DNA from: CAZPDM01 sp964585305
Lineage (GTDB): Bacteria; Planctomycetota; Uabimicrobiia; Uabimicrobiales; JABWCH01
Reading direction: 5' to 3'
Length of the DNA stretch: 64,000 nt
Assembly (NCBI GenBank): GCA_964585305.1
Contig: CAZPDM010000012.1
Span: 4,450-68,449 of the forward strand
In this document: positions 26,675 through 34,785 of the stretch, in pieces
Layout: each line of letters begins with the position of its first letter
How positions within the stretch are numbered: the first letter of the stretch is position 1
Position numbers and translations under genes: made by a program
The notes under the pieces: generated by a model
The model's input: the letters and a program-made list of their open reading frames with translations, nothing else
Told to the model about the DNA's origin: nothing
Database searches by the model: none

Positions 26675-28135
26675 ATGATCATTCCAACTAAAAGACTTAT
26701 TTTTTTCCTTTTGATTGGAATTCCATTAGCTCTCTTGCCACTTTTTAATTCCGAAGTTGGAACTTTAGTGTGGATTCTTTACTTAGTTTTACTAGCTATT
26801 ATTCTGCTACTAGAATATAGTATATTTCCTAGTTTAAAAAATTTTAATTGTGAAGTACACACCGAATCTTCTTACTATATAGAAGCTCAACATACTATTT
26901 CTATAAAAATTACTTCACCATGCTACTCATATTTGCCAGGACTAATATGTATTGTAGAAAATGGTATTGGAAAAATATATTGGGCAAAAGACATTCATTC
27001 CCAAATAGAAAAATCTGCTACAGAAATAAAAACAAGAAAATTTTTAGCCGAAACTCAAAATAATAATTCTACAAATAAATTAGTAGAAAATTTTTTTTCT
27101 GAAATAGAAGAAAAAACAGAAGAAGAATATTTTCCTACAAGAGTTACTCTTTCTCCAGGGGAAAACAAATTTGAATTTAGTTTTTTTCCTATACAACGAG
27201 GGAAGATTGAATTCAGTGAGGTGAGGTTACGTATTCTAGGATATTTGGGATTATGGTGGTTTCAACGCTATTTTAAAATAAAAAAAGAATCTAATATCAT
27301 TCCTAATATTCGAGCAGTTGGAAAATATGCTTTACAATTTTTCTCCAATCAAAGTATTCGACAAGGTATTAAAATTGAAAAATACCGAGGAGAGGGGACT
27401 GAGTTTGACTCTATGAAAGAGTATGTTCCTGGCATGGATACACGGTCTATTGATTGGAAAGCCAGTCTTCGCAGTATGAAAATTATTTGCCGTGAATTTC
27501 GTGCAGAACGAAATCATCAAGTAATTTTTGCATTAGATTGCGGACGTTTGATGGCAGCACAATTTAAGCATATTTCAAAATTAGATTATGCTATAAATTC
27601 TCTTATGATTCTTGCTTATTATGCTATAAAAAGTGGCGATCTCGTTGGATTTATGGCCTTTTCTAACCAAGTTTCCCATTATATTAAACCCCAATCAAAT
27701 CTTGTTCAACTTGATAAAATTTGCCATGCATGCAATACTATTTCATATAATTTTCAAGAAAGCAATTATGTTGTTAGTATGGAATATTTATTATCTCAAC
27801 AAAAACGTCGCAGTCTAATTATTATTTTTACTGATTTTATCGATACAATTTCTTCTGAGTTATTTAAAGATTATCTTTCTATTATGACTCGGCAACATTT
27901 AGTTTTATTTGTGGCAATTCGTGATCCTTTTTTAGATGAAAAACTTCAACAAACGCCGGAAATATTGCTAGATATGCACCAACATCTTTCTTGTTACTAC
28001 TTAAAAGAAGAAAGAGTTAAATTAATTTCGGAATTACGGCGTCTTGGAATTCATTGTCTGGATCTTCTTCCTAATCAAATTTCTATTCCTGTTCTTAATC
28101 AATATATGGAAATTCGTCGTCGAGAAATGATCTAA
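26675..28135 (+). CDS. DUF58-domain protein
   Basis: The 486-residue protein has two N-terminal transmembrane helices (LIFFLLIGIPLALLPLF and VWILYLVLLAIILLLEY), a beta-rich region and the DUF58 core (about 240-300) with GEGTEFDSMKEYVPGMDTR, SIDWKASLR and ICREFRAERNHQ. A vWA-like domain beginning VIFALDCGRLMAAQF follows, carrying a changed metal site (DCGR rather than the usual DxSxS). DUF58 proteins are typical partners of MoxR ATPases. A TAGGAG lies before the ATG, eight bases after moxR, and a strong terminator closes the operon. Confidence 0.9.
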   Translation: MIIPTKRLIFFLLIGIPLALLPLFNSEVGTLVWILYLVLLAIILLLEYSIFPSLKNFNCEVHTESSYYIEAQHTISIKITSPCYSYLPGLICIVENGIGKIYWAKDIHSQIEKSATEIKTRKFLAETQNNNSTNKLVENFFSEIEEKTEEEYFPTRVTLSPGENKFEFSFFPIQRGKIEFSEVRLRILGYLGLWWFQRYFKIKKESNIIPNIRAVGKYALQFFSNQSIRQGIKIEKYRGEGTEFDSMKEYVPGMDTRSIDWKASLRSMKIICREFRAERNHQVIFALDCGRLMAAQFKHISKLDYAINSLMILAYYAIKSGDLVGFMAFSNQVSHYIKPQSNLVQLDKICHACNTISYNFQESNYVVSMEYLLSQQKRRSLIIIFTDFIDTISSELFKDYLSIMTRQHLVLFVAIRDPFLDEKLQQTPEILLDMHQHLSCYYLKEERVKLISELRRLGIHCLDLLPNQISIPVLNQYMEIRRREMI

Positions 28136-28172
28136 AAAAAACACATCGCTAATTTTTAGCGATGTGTTTTGA
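28136..28172. terminator. Bidirectional rho-independent terminator
   Basis: ACACATCGCTAA and TTAGCGATGTGT form a 12-bp stem with A- and T-runs on both sides. It serves the convergent DUF58 gene and the sulfur-transfer flavoprotein gene. Confidence 0.85.
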
Positions 28173-28186
28173 GTACATAAATATTC

Positions 28187-30679
28187 TTATATAAATAAAT
28201 TTGTTGCAGTTTGGCGACTGGCAGCAATAAATTCAGCAACTCCGCCAATTTCTACTCCATCAATCAATTCTTCTTTACGAATTCCCATTGCATCCATAGA
28301 CATGGAACACGCAATAAGACGTACCCCAGATTTTTGAGCAGATTCAAGTAGGCCAGGAATATTGGGAAGATTTTTTTGTTTCATACGCATTTTCATCATC
28401 GCAGTTCCCATACCAGCCATATTCATCCGTGATAAAGGTAATTTTCCTGGTCCTTTTGGCATCATCCAGCCAAACATTTTATCCATGAAACTCTTTCCAG
28501 GAACCGTTACCTTTCCAGATTTTCTTAGAGCATTAAGTCCCCAGAAAGTAAAAAACATCGTTACTTTCCCACCCATTGCAACTGCACCATTAGCAATAAC
28601 AAGGGAAGCAAGGACTTTATCTAATTCGCAGGAAAATACTACTAGTGTCGCACCATCATTAGTTTTGGCATTTGCTATTTGAGATTGGGCATTAGCACTT
28701 ATTTTTCGTGCGCGGGCTGTTGTTATTCCTTTACTTTCTTCCATTCCTAAAAATTCTAGATTCATGCTTGGGCAACATGCTGGGAAATCGCGAGCAAATC
28801 CAGGATCAGAAGCTGTAACAACTAATTCCTGACCTTCTTTTATTTGTCCTACAGTTTCTTTGATTTTCATAACAGGGCCAGGACAAGAAAGTCCGCAAGT
28901 ATCTAATTGGAAAGGAGCGATATTACTCATATTAAAGCCTTTCTCCGAATTTTTGCTAAATTCTGAAGGGACAGTACTGCCACAGCAAGAATTTCCTGCG
29001 TTTGATGAAACTGTTTGGCAAGATGAAGTTGGAGAAAATGAAGTAGGCTTCTGGCTTCTTAAATTCCATCCACCAACAAACGACTTTACTTTGAAACCTT
29101 TTTGTTGTAAGGTTCGTGCCGCAAAATAACTCGATTTTCCTATAGCACAAACTGTTAAAACAGGTTTGTTTATATCTAGCTCATTTAAACGATTTCTCAA
29201 TTGTTCAAGCGGGATATGTTTTGCTCCTGGTATAGGATTGGCTTTTGCAATAGGTGCAGAACGAACATCTAAAATTTGTTCTGCCCCATCTAAAGAATAT
29301 TCTGGCACAAACAAACCATTTTGAATATTTGTAGCAGAAAAACCAGCGATGTTTAAAATATCTCTAGCATTACCAAAAGGTGGCGCATAAGATAATTCAA
29401 GATGACAAAGTTGTTCAATGTTCATTTTAGCAGCAATAGCTGTTGCCAAAACATCAAGTCGCTTATCTATTCCATCAAAACCGATTGCTTGACCACCTAA
29501 AACACGACCATCATTTGGATCCCAAAGTAATTTTAAAGTTAAGGGCACAGAACCAGGATAGTAAGAAGCGTGCTGATTTCCTACAACAATTGTAAAACGA
29601 TAGGGAATATTTTCTTGACGTAATCTTTTTTCTGTATAGCCTGTTACTCCTGCTGTAACATCAAAAACTCTGGCAATTGCAGTACCAATTGTCCCAGGAT
29701 AGGGTTTTGCTTCTTCTTTTAAGAAAATATGATCGGCAACCACACGGCCTTGACGGTTAGCTGGGCCAGCCAAAGGAATCATACAGCGTTTTCCTAAAAT
29801 AGGATCGCTACTCTCAACTACATCCCCTGCAGCATAAATATCTGGATCGTTAGTCAATTGAAATTCATTTACCTTAATTGATTTGCGAATACCTAATTCC
29901 AAACCTGCTTTTTCTGCAAGTTCTGATTCCGGTTGAATTCCAATGGAAAGAACTACCATATCCGCAGCAATTGTTTTGCCTGATTTGAGCTTGGCAATAA
30001 TTTGTTTTTCTTCGCTAACAAATTCTGTAATGCCATCGTTTAATATAAGTTCAACACCTTTTTTAACAATTTCTATCTCAATCTGCTTGACCATTTCTGG
30101 ATCCATTTGAGGCAATACTTGTGGCAATAGTTCAACTAAAGAAACCTGTTTTTTTAAATGGCGAAGCATTTCTACCATCTCTAAACCAATGAATCCAGCT
30201 CCAACAACAAGGACTCTTTGACTTTTGCTTACGGATTCTTTAATCCGATCCATGTCTTGAAGATTTCGTAATGTTAAAATACGAGGATCTTGAATTCCTG
30301 TTAATGGTGGCCGAATAGGTCGACTTCCTGGAGCTAGCAAAATTTTGTCATATTCAATTTCGCGTGTTTCATTTTTAAGTAAGTCTTTTACAAGAACAAC
30401 TTTTTTCTGTCGATCAATTGATAAGGCTTCGGTTTCTGTATATATTTGAATGCCTAATAGCTGCCCCAATCCTTGAGGAGTATGCAAAGCTAATTTACTT
30501 CGATCTATAATTTCTCCGCCAATAAAATAAGGCATTCCACAGTTAGCAAAAGAAATATCTTTTCCTCTTTCAATAACAATAATTTCTGCATCTTCAGAAA
30601 GACGGCGTGCTCTTGCAGCCGCAGAGGCTCCCGCAGCTACGCCACCAATAATAACGAATCGTAATTTATTTTTTTCCAT
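28187..30679 (-). CDS. CoA-disulfide-reductase/rhodanese/TusA/DsrE2 four-module fusion
   Basis: The ~830-residue protein joins four sulfur modules. Residues 1-450 form an FAD/NAD(P)H pyridine-nucleotide disulfide reductase of the CoA-disulfide reductase type (FVIIGGVAAGASAAARARR; redox Cys in FANCGMPYF; NAD site VLVVGAGFIGLEM). Residues ~465-555 form a rhodanese domain with Cys in VCAIGKSSYF. Residues ~590-665 form a TusA/SirA domain with DTCGLSCPGPVMKIKE. The C-terminal ~165 residues are DsrE2-like (VVFSCELDKVLASLVIANG; IACSMSMDAMGI). Such fusions are thought to reduce CoA persulfide or polysulfide and relay sulfane sulfur between cysteines. It is cytoplasmic. The start at 30679 has GGAG five bases upstream; an upstream ATG (30724) adds a non-conserved leader. 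A consensus promoter drives it. Confidence 0.93.
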   Translation of the reverse strand: MEKNKLRFVIIGGVAAGASAAARARRLSEDAEIIVIERGKDISFANCGMPYFIGGEIIDRSKLALHTPQGLGQLLGIQIYTETEALSIDRQKKVVLVKDLLKNETREIEYDKILLAPGSRPIRPPLTGIQDPRILTLRNLQDMDRIKESVSKSQRVLVVGAGFIGLEMVEMLRHLKKQVSLVELLPQVLPQMDPEMVKQIEIEIVKKGVELILNDGITEFVSEEKQIIAKLKSGKTIAADMVVLSIGIQPESELAEKAGLELGIRKSIKVNEFQLTNDPDIYAAGDVVESSDPILGKRCMIPLAGPANRQGRVVADHIFLKEEAKPYPGTIGTAIARVFDVTAGVTGYTEKRLRQENIPYRFTIVVGNQHASYYPGSVPLTLKLLWDPNDGRVLGGQAIGFDGIDKRLDVLATAIAAKMNIEQLCHLELSYAPPFGNARDILNIAGFSATNIQNGLFVPEYSLDGAEQILDVRSAPIAKANPIPGAKHIPLEQLRNRLNELDINKPVLTVCAIGKSSYFAARTLQQKGFKVKSFVGGWNLRSQKPTSFSPTSSCQTVSSNAGNSCCGSTVPSEFSKNSEKGFNMSNIAPFQLDTCGLSCPGPVMKIKETVGQIKEGQELVVTASDPGFARDFPACCPSMNLEFLGMEESKGITTARARKISANAQSQIANAKTNDGATLVVFSCELDKVLASLVIANGAVAMGGKVTMFFTFWGLNALRKSGKVTVPGKSFMDKMFGWMMPKGPGKLPLSRMNMAGMGTAMMKMRMKQKNLPNIPGLLESAQKSGVRLIACSMSMDAMGIRKEELIDGVEIGGVAEFIAASRQTATNLFI

Positions 30680-30737
30680 AATAACTCCATTTTTGTTTAA
30701 AAAAAACAAAAATAACATTTCCATATTTAAATGCTAG

Positions 30738-30766
30738 ATTATACTATAATAAAAAAAATTTGTCAA
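30738..30766 (-). promoter_or_regulatory. Perfect-consensus sigma70 promoter (leftward)
   Basis: On the minus strand TTGACA (30761-30766) and TATAAT (30738-30743) are exact consensus boxes with a 17-base spacer. It fires toward the sulfur-transfer fusion gene, leaving a leader of about 50 bases. Confidence 0.85.
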
Positions 30767-30783
30767 GCTAAATATAAAAAAAA

Positions 30784-30812
30784 TTGTAATAAAAAAAAAG
30801 AAAAGATATAAT
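30784..30812 (+). promoter_or_regulatory. sigma70-type promoter (rightward)
   Basis: TTGTAA (30784-30789) and a perfect TATAAT (30807-30812) with a 17-base spacer drive the prepilin-like gene at 30846. Its -35 box lies only 17 bases from that of the leftward promoter, so the two divergent promoters may affect each other. Confidence 0.65.
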
Positions 30813-30845
30813 GATTTTATCAAAAAAATTTCGCGAGGTTATTTT

Positions 30846-31865
30846 ATGCTACAAAAAAAGTCTATAAGAATACGACCAAATATTTTTCAAACAAGTGGGT
30901 TTACTTTAATTGAAATATTGGTTGCTATTTCCCTCCTAACTTTATTAGGACTCATGCTAGCCAGAATTTTACGTGGTGTTGCAGAAGTTTGGCATCATGC
31001 AGAAAGCCAAAGAATTTGTCAAGAATCTGCGCAAAGTATTTTTAGTATGTTAGAGCAAGATTTAGCAACTTTACATATATCTAAAAATACAGGAGACAAA
31101 GTCCAGTTTTGGAAAGATGCAAATTCTTTTGGGCAACCACGTGTACGTTGGATACGAAAATTTTCCGAAAAGGAATATCCTGAATTACAAAAAGCTGGTA
31201 TATTACCTCTTACTGAGGGATATGATAAATATTTTTATGGAATTCCTGATGGACAAAAATTACGAGCTTCTGGAGGATTAGCAGAAGTAGCATACACCAT
31301 GTTTCCAGGCAGCAATAGCCAAAAGCTCTATCGTGGATTTCGCACACCAGTTGGCGGAATAGAAAGTTTCTTTCAAGCCAAAGGGATGGATGCTACTGCC
31401 GTTACAAAATATTTTCAACTGCTGGCAGATAATGTTTTATATTTTGGTATGCAAGGTTGGACTTCTCATACAACATCTTGGAAAAGTGGACAAAGTGGAC
31501 CAATACAGGAATGGGCAATTCAAGAAGCAAATAAAATTCCGCTTAAAATACAAGTAAATCTTATGATTCGAGGCGATCATGCCCCACTTGCATATCTTTA
31601 CAGTGAGCTTTTACCCAAACAGGATATGCTTTTTGTACAAGAAGAAAGAAATTTTCCAGCACCCAGCTTATATCGTAATGTTGTTCGTATTGGGGATGAA
31701 TTGATTGGCTATACTCAAGCAGAAAATAGAAGGCTTTATGGATTGCAACGTGGTCTTTTTGGAACAAAAATTCAGCAGCATCCCAAAGGAACACCTATTT
31801 TTTGGGGGAATTGGTATACAATAATACTTTCTCTACCTTATGGTTATGAAACTTGGCATCCTTAA
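30846..31865 (+). CDS. Prepilin-like protein (type II secretion GspJ-like)
   Basis: The 339-residue protein carries a type IV prepilin cleavage/methylation motif, SGFTLIEILVAISLLTLLG, near residue 18-36; the Gly before Phe is the cleavage site and the Glu at +5 is present. The long C-terminal domain and the sequence WHHAESQRICQESAQSIFSM agree with a minor pseudopilin of GspJ type, but this domain is longer than usual and contains an extra segment (RNVVRIGDELIGYTQAENRR). It would be processed by a prepilin peptidase and assembled into a pseudopilus in the inner membrane. No other gsp genes are in the window. GAGG precedes the ATG. Confidence 0.75.
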   Translation: MLQKKSIRIRPNIFQTSGFTLIEILVAISLLTLLGLMLARILRGVAEVWHHAESQRICQESAQSIFSMLEQDLATLHISKNTGDKVQFWKDANSFGQPRVRWIRKFSEKEYPELQKAGILPLTEGYDKYFYGIPDGQKLRASGGLAEVAYTMFPGSNSQKLYRGFRTPVGGIESFFQAKGMDATAVTKYFQLLADNVLYFGMQGWTSHTTSWKSGQSGPIQEWAIQEANKIPLKIQVNLMIRGDHAPLAYLYSELLPKQDMLFVQEERNFPAPSLYRNVVRIGDELIGYTQAENRRLYGLQRGLFGTKIQQHPKGTPIFWGNWYTIILSLPYGYETWHP

Positions 31866-32116
31866 TATAATCTTTTTTCTTTATTTCCAACGAAGGAACT
31901 CTTTTTTTTCTTTATTTCATAAAAAAATTCTTGCAAAAACTTTGTTTTCTGATATTATTATTCTTAATATCTAACTTTTTTCTAAAAAGGTATTTTTTTT
32001 AAAAATTTTAAAGAAAAAATTAAGATTAAGAAAATCACTTTAAAAATTTTTGTTTCATTCTTTGTAAGAATGAAAGTTAAAAGCAATTTCTTTTATAAAA
32101 TTAAGGAAAGACGATT
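31866..32116 (+). promoter_or_regulatory. Leader region with promoter and 10-bp hairpin
   Basis: TTGCAA (31931-31936) and TATTAT (31953-31958), 16 bases apart, are a plausible promoter. The resulting leader of about 150 bases contains a perfect 10-bp hairpin (TTTCATTCTT 32053-32062, AAGAATGAAA 32066-32075) with a 3-base loop, followed by the ribosome binding site of the gene at 32117. The hairpin may stabilise the mRNA. Nothing else is seen. Confidence 0.45.
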
Positions 32117-33013
32117 ATGGCAGATAATCCATCTACTGGTAGTGTTGTAACTCCAACATCAAATGCTACTCGTTGTCAAGTAATTCCTTATCCTAAAATT
32201 GTATTTTTCTATCCCCTTATGTTCACCGCTTTAATCTGTGCATTGATTCAATATTGGGCACCTGATAAAGTAGTTGCATCTGAAAAAACTAAACTTTATG
32301 TCATTCATACTACCGATATTAACAAATTAGAACCTGGCACTGTAAAACCTGAATATTTAATTGCTGTTCCCGAAAAACCTGTTGTAATTGAAAAAGCACC
32401 TAAAGAAAAAGATGACAAAGTAGAAAAAAATAAACCTGTTACAGTTATTCCAATAACTAAATTATCTAGAGCAGAAGGAATCAACACAATTGCAGGAAGT
32501 ATTTTCTTGCTTGTATTTTTGATCAATATTTTAGTTATTTCTTTTGACTTCCCAGGTCTAAAAGCTCTAACTTTAGGTTTATTTGGGTTATGTATTTTCT
32601 TAGGGCTTCTTTATATGGATTGGCTTGGACCAATTGGACAAGCTATGCAAAGTTTGTCTCATACTTTCTATGCCAGTTGGACGTTCTATGCAATTGTATC
32701 TGGAATCATTTTCTTAATGATTATTTCCAGTATTGTTTACAATCGCATATTCAATCAATGGATTGTTGAATCCAGCCGCTTACTTCATCGTCATGGTTTC
32801 TTTGGCGAATTTACAGAATATCCAGTTGTTGATTTGCAAATGGATAAAGAAATTGATGACGTATTTGAATATATGTTGCTATTCTCTGGTACATTGATTT
32901 TCAGACCTAATCCAACTACACCTCCTATTCGTCTCGAAAACATTCCTTTGATCAAATCAAAGGAAAGAAGAATTCGTAACATTATTCGTAAGATTTCTGT
33001 AAAAGAAGAATAA
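32117..33013 (+). CDS. Four-helix membrane protein of unknown function
   Basis: I do not recognise this 298-residue protein. It has four hydrophobic segments: FFYPLMFTALICALIQYW (about 30-47), GSIFLLVFLINILVISF (about 122-139), GLFGLCIFLGLLYM (about 150-165) and WTFYAIVSGIIFLMIISS (about 185-203). A Lys/Pro/Val-rich loop (EKAPKEKDDKVEKNKPVT) lies between the first and second. The C-terminal ~90 soluble residues (LLHRHGFFGEFTEYPVVDLQ, EKERRIRNIIRK-like basic end) probably fold as a small cytoplasmic domain. AAGGA precedes the ATG, the leader is long and structured, and a terminator follows, so it is a single-gene unit, perhaps well expressed. Confidence 0.75.
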   Translation: MADNPSTGSVVTPTSNATRCQVIPYPKIVFFYPLMFTALICALIQYWAPDKVVASEKTKLYVIHTTDINKLEPGTVKPEYLIAVPEKPVVIEKAPKEKDDKVEKNKPVTVIPITKLSRAEGINTIAGSIFLLVFLINILVISFDFPGLKALTLGLFGLCIFLGLLYMDWLGPIGQAMQSLSHTFYASWTFYAIVSGIIFLMIISSIVYNRIFNQWIVESSRLLHRHGFFGEFTEYPVVDLQMDKEIDDVFEYMLLFSGTLIFRPNPTTPPIRLENIPLIKSKERRIRNIIRKISVKEE

Positions 33014-33024
33014 TCTTATAAAAT

Positions 33025-33060
33025 ATAGGAATCCCCTAAGAAAGGGATTCCTATATTTTT
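33025..33060 (+). terminator. Rho-independent terminator
   Basis: TATAGGAATCCC and GGGATTCCTATA form a 12-bp stem with a 7-base loop followed by TTTTT, just after the membrane protein gene and directly before tatC. Confidence 0.8.
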
Positions 33061-33072
33061 TGGACATATATT

Positions 33073-33846
33073 ATGGATAACAAAAGAATACAAAGAGATC
33101 TGGATTTTTTAGAACATCTTGAAGAATTACGCAAACATCTTCTTTCAGTTGTATTAGCCTTTGCAGGCGTACTCATTATTGCCTTTATCGATCAAGACTT
33201 TTATATGAAATTAGCTTTGTATCCTCATCAAACCGCAATGACTAATCTTCATCTTCCAGCTACAATTCAAGTTTTAAGATACGAAGAAACTTTTCTTTGT
33301 TATCTTCAAGTTTCTTTTATTTCAGCACTCATTCTTACTACCCCGTTTTTTCTTTATAAAATTTGGCTTTTTTGTGAAGAAGCGTTAGAAGATGATGAAC
33401 TGAATTATCTTCGTTCGTTTTTATTTGCGGCCTTAGTTTTGTTTATTGGTGGTGTACTTTTTGGCTATTTTATGTTAATCCCTTTGGGATTGCAATTTTT
33501 AGCAAGTTATGGCGGAGACATTGTTCAAATTGGTTTTACATTATCGTCATATCTATCCTTATTTTTTGTTCTAACGTTTGTAGCAGGCATTACATTTGAG
33601 CTACCATTAGTTATGCTATTTTTAGTAAAAATTGGTTGGGTGTCTAAGGAATTTTTTATTGTAAAATGGAAATATTCTGTTTTTATTGTAGTTGTCTTAG
33701 CAGCAGTTTTAACACCACCTGATTTTATTTCTCAATTATTGCTTGCTATCCCAATGATCATTCTTTATTTTACAGGAATATTCTTGTGTCAAATATCAGA
33801 AAAATTGCAAGAGCTGAAACGATTCTTTCAAGAACCAGTAAAATAG
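33073..33846 (+). CDS. tatC: Sec-independent protein translocase subunit TatC
   Basis: TatC is the twin-arginine signal receptor in the inner membrane. This 257-residue protein has the conserved cytoplasmic N-terminus DFLEHLEELRKHLL, six hydrophobic segments and the family segment LTTPFFLYKIWLFCEEALEDDE. Its C-terminal PDFISQLLLAIPMIILYF is also typical. It implies a Tat export pathway; no tatA or tatB is nearby. The region around the ATG has no strong ribosome binding site. The following lipoprotein gene starts inside its 3' end. Confidence 0.94.
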   Translation: MDNKRIQRDLDFLEHLEELRKHLLSVVLAFAGVLIIAFIDQDFYMKLALYPHQTAMTNLHLPATIQVLRYEETFLCYLQVSFISALILTTPFFLYKIWLFCEEALEDDELNYLRSFLFAALVLFIGGVLFGYFMLIPLGLQFLASYGGDIVQIGFTLSSYLSLFFVLTFVAGITFELPLVMLFLVKIGWVSKEFFIVKWKYSVFIVVVLAAVLTPPDFISQLLLAIPMIILYFTGIFLCQISEKLQELKRFFQEPVK

Positions 33847-34673
33847 TATTTTTCTTATATTTTCTTGTTTTAAATTTTATAGGCTGTCAAAATTACCAAA
33901 AAGAAAATGAATCACTTGAACTAATTTATGAAAATTTTTTACATGATGATAAATTAGATACAAAAACATCAAACAATATCGGCTATACGAATTGGCTTTC
34001 TATTTGGCAATTATGTCAAGAACAGGATCATCGTTGGGAAAAAGAACGATGGGAATTAGCAAGTCAATACAAACAAGCTATGTATGAAAATCAACACCCT
34101 GCACCTTGGTATTTTTTGGCAGGAAGATTGCTAGGGCTTTGTGGCAAAATAGAAGAATCTCGTATACTTTTTCAAAAAGCTGTAGCAAAAGAAGAAAATG
34201 ATATTTGGGGATATTATGGTTTAGGCATGTATTTTCTAAAAAAAAATAATGTGTTTTATGCTGAAATATATTTTAATTATTGTTTGAAACTTGTTCCCAA
34301 TTTCATTCCAGGATTTATAGGATTGGCGAAATTAGCTGAGATCAATCGAAATGATCGAAATCTATCTCAACAATATTTAGAACAAGGAATTCGAGTTTCT
34401 CCGCATCATGCACTTTCCGCAGAATTGCATCAACACTTAGGAAATTTGCTTGGAATACCTAATGGAATCATCCATTTAGAAAAAGCATATCAATTTGCAC
34501 CTAAAAATATAAGAGTTTTACATGATTTAGGAATGGCATATATAAAAGCTAAAGAATATTCAAAAGCTATTCATATTTTCCAGAAATTACAACCATTATT
34601 ATCCTCTCAAGAACAGAGAGAAAAAATAGAAATATTACTAAAACGATTAGAAAATCAAAAAATGGTTGACTAA
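33786..34673 (+). CDS. TPR-repeat lipoprotein
   Basis: The 295-residue protein has a signal sequence with a lipobox-like end (YFLVLNFIGC, Cys about residue 34), so it is probably a lipoprotein. The rest is a run of TPR-like helical hairpins: WYFLAGRLLGLCGKIEESRI, DIWGYYGLGMYFLKKNNVFY, PGFIGLAKLAEINRNDRN and IRVLHDLGMAYIKAKEYSKA. TPRs bind protein partners. The start is a GTG inside tatC (61-base overlap) with AGGA eight bases upstream. A shorter, unannotated start is possible, but the signal sequence needs most of this leader. The partner is unknown. Confidence 0.75.
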   Translation: MSNIRKIARAETILSRTSKIVFFLYFLVLNFIGCQNYQKENESLELIYENFLHDDKLDTKTSNNIGYTNWLSIWQLCQEQDHRWEKERWELASQYKQAMYENQHPAPWYFLAGRLLGLCGKIEESRILFQKAVAKEENDIWGYYGLGMYFLKKNNVFYAEIYFNYCLKLVPNFIPGFIGLAKLAEINRNDRNLSQQYLEQGIRVSPHHALSAELHQHLGNLLGIPNGIIHLEKAYQFAPKNIRVLHDLGMAYIKAKEYSKAIHIFQKLQPLLSSQEQREKIEILLKRLENQKMVD

Positions 34674-34686
34674 AGAAGAAATTTTC

Positions 34687-34715
34687 TTGTTTGATTATAT
34701 AGCTTAATGTATAAT
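34687..34715 (+). promoter_or_regulatory. Promoter of the GHL10 glycosidase gene
   Basis: A perfect TATAAT (34710-34715) lies 17 bases after a weak TTGTTT -35 box (34687-34692), about 65 bases before the next start. Confidence 0.5.
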
Positions 34716-34785
34716 TATTATTAGCAACTTAAATTCCAAAACAATATATTTTATAAGAAACTACTTTTAAATAACTGGAGGTTTT

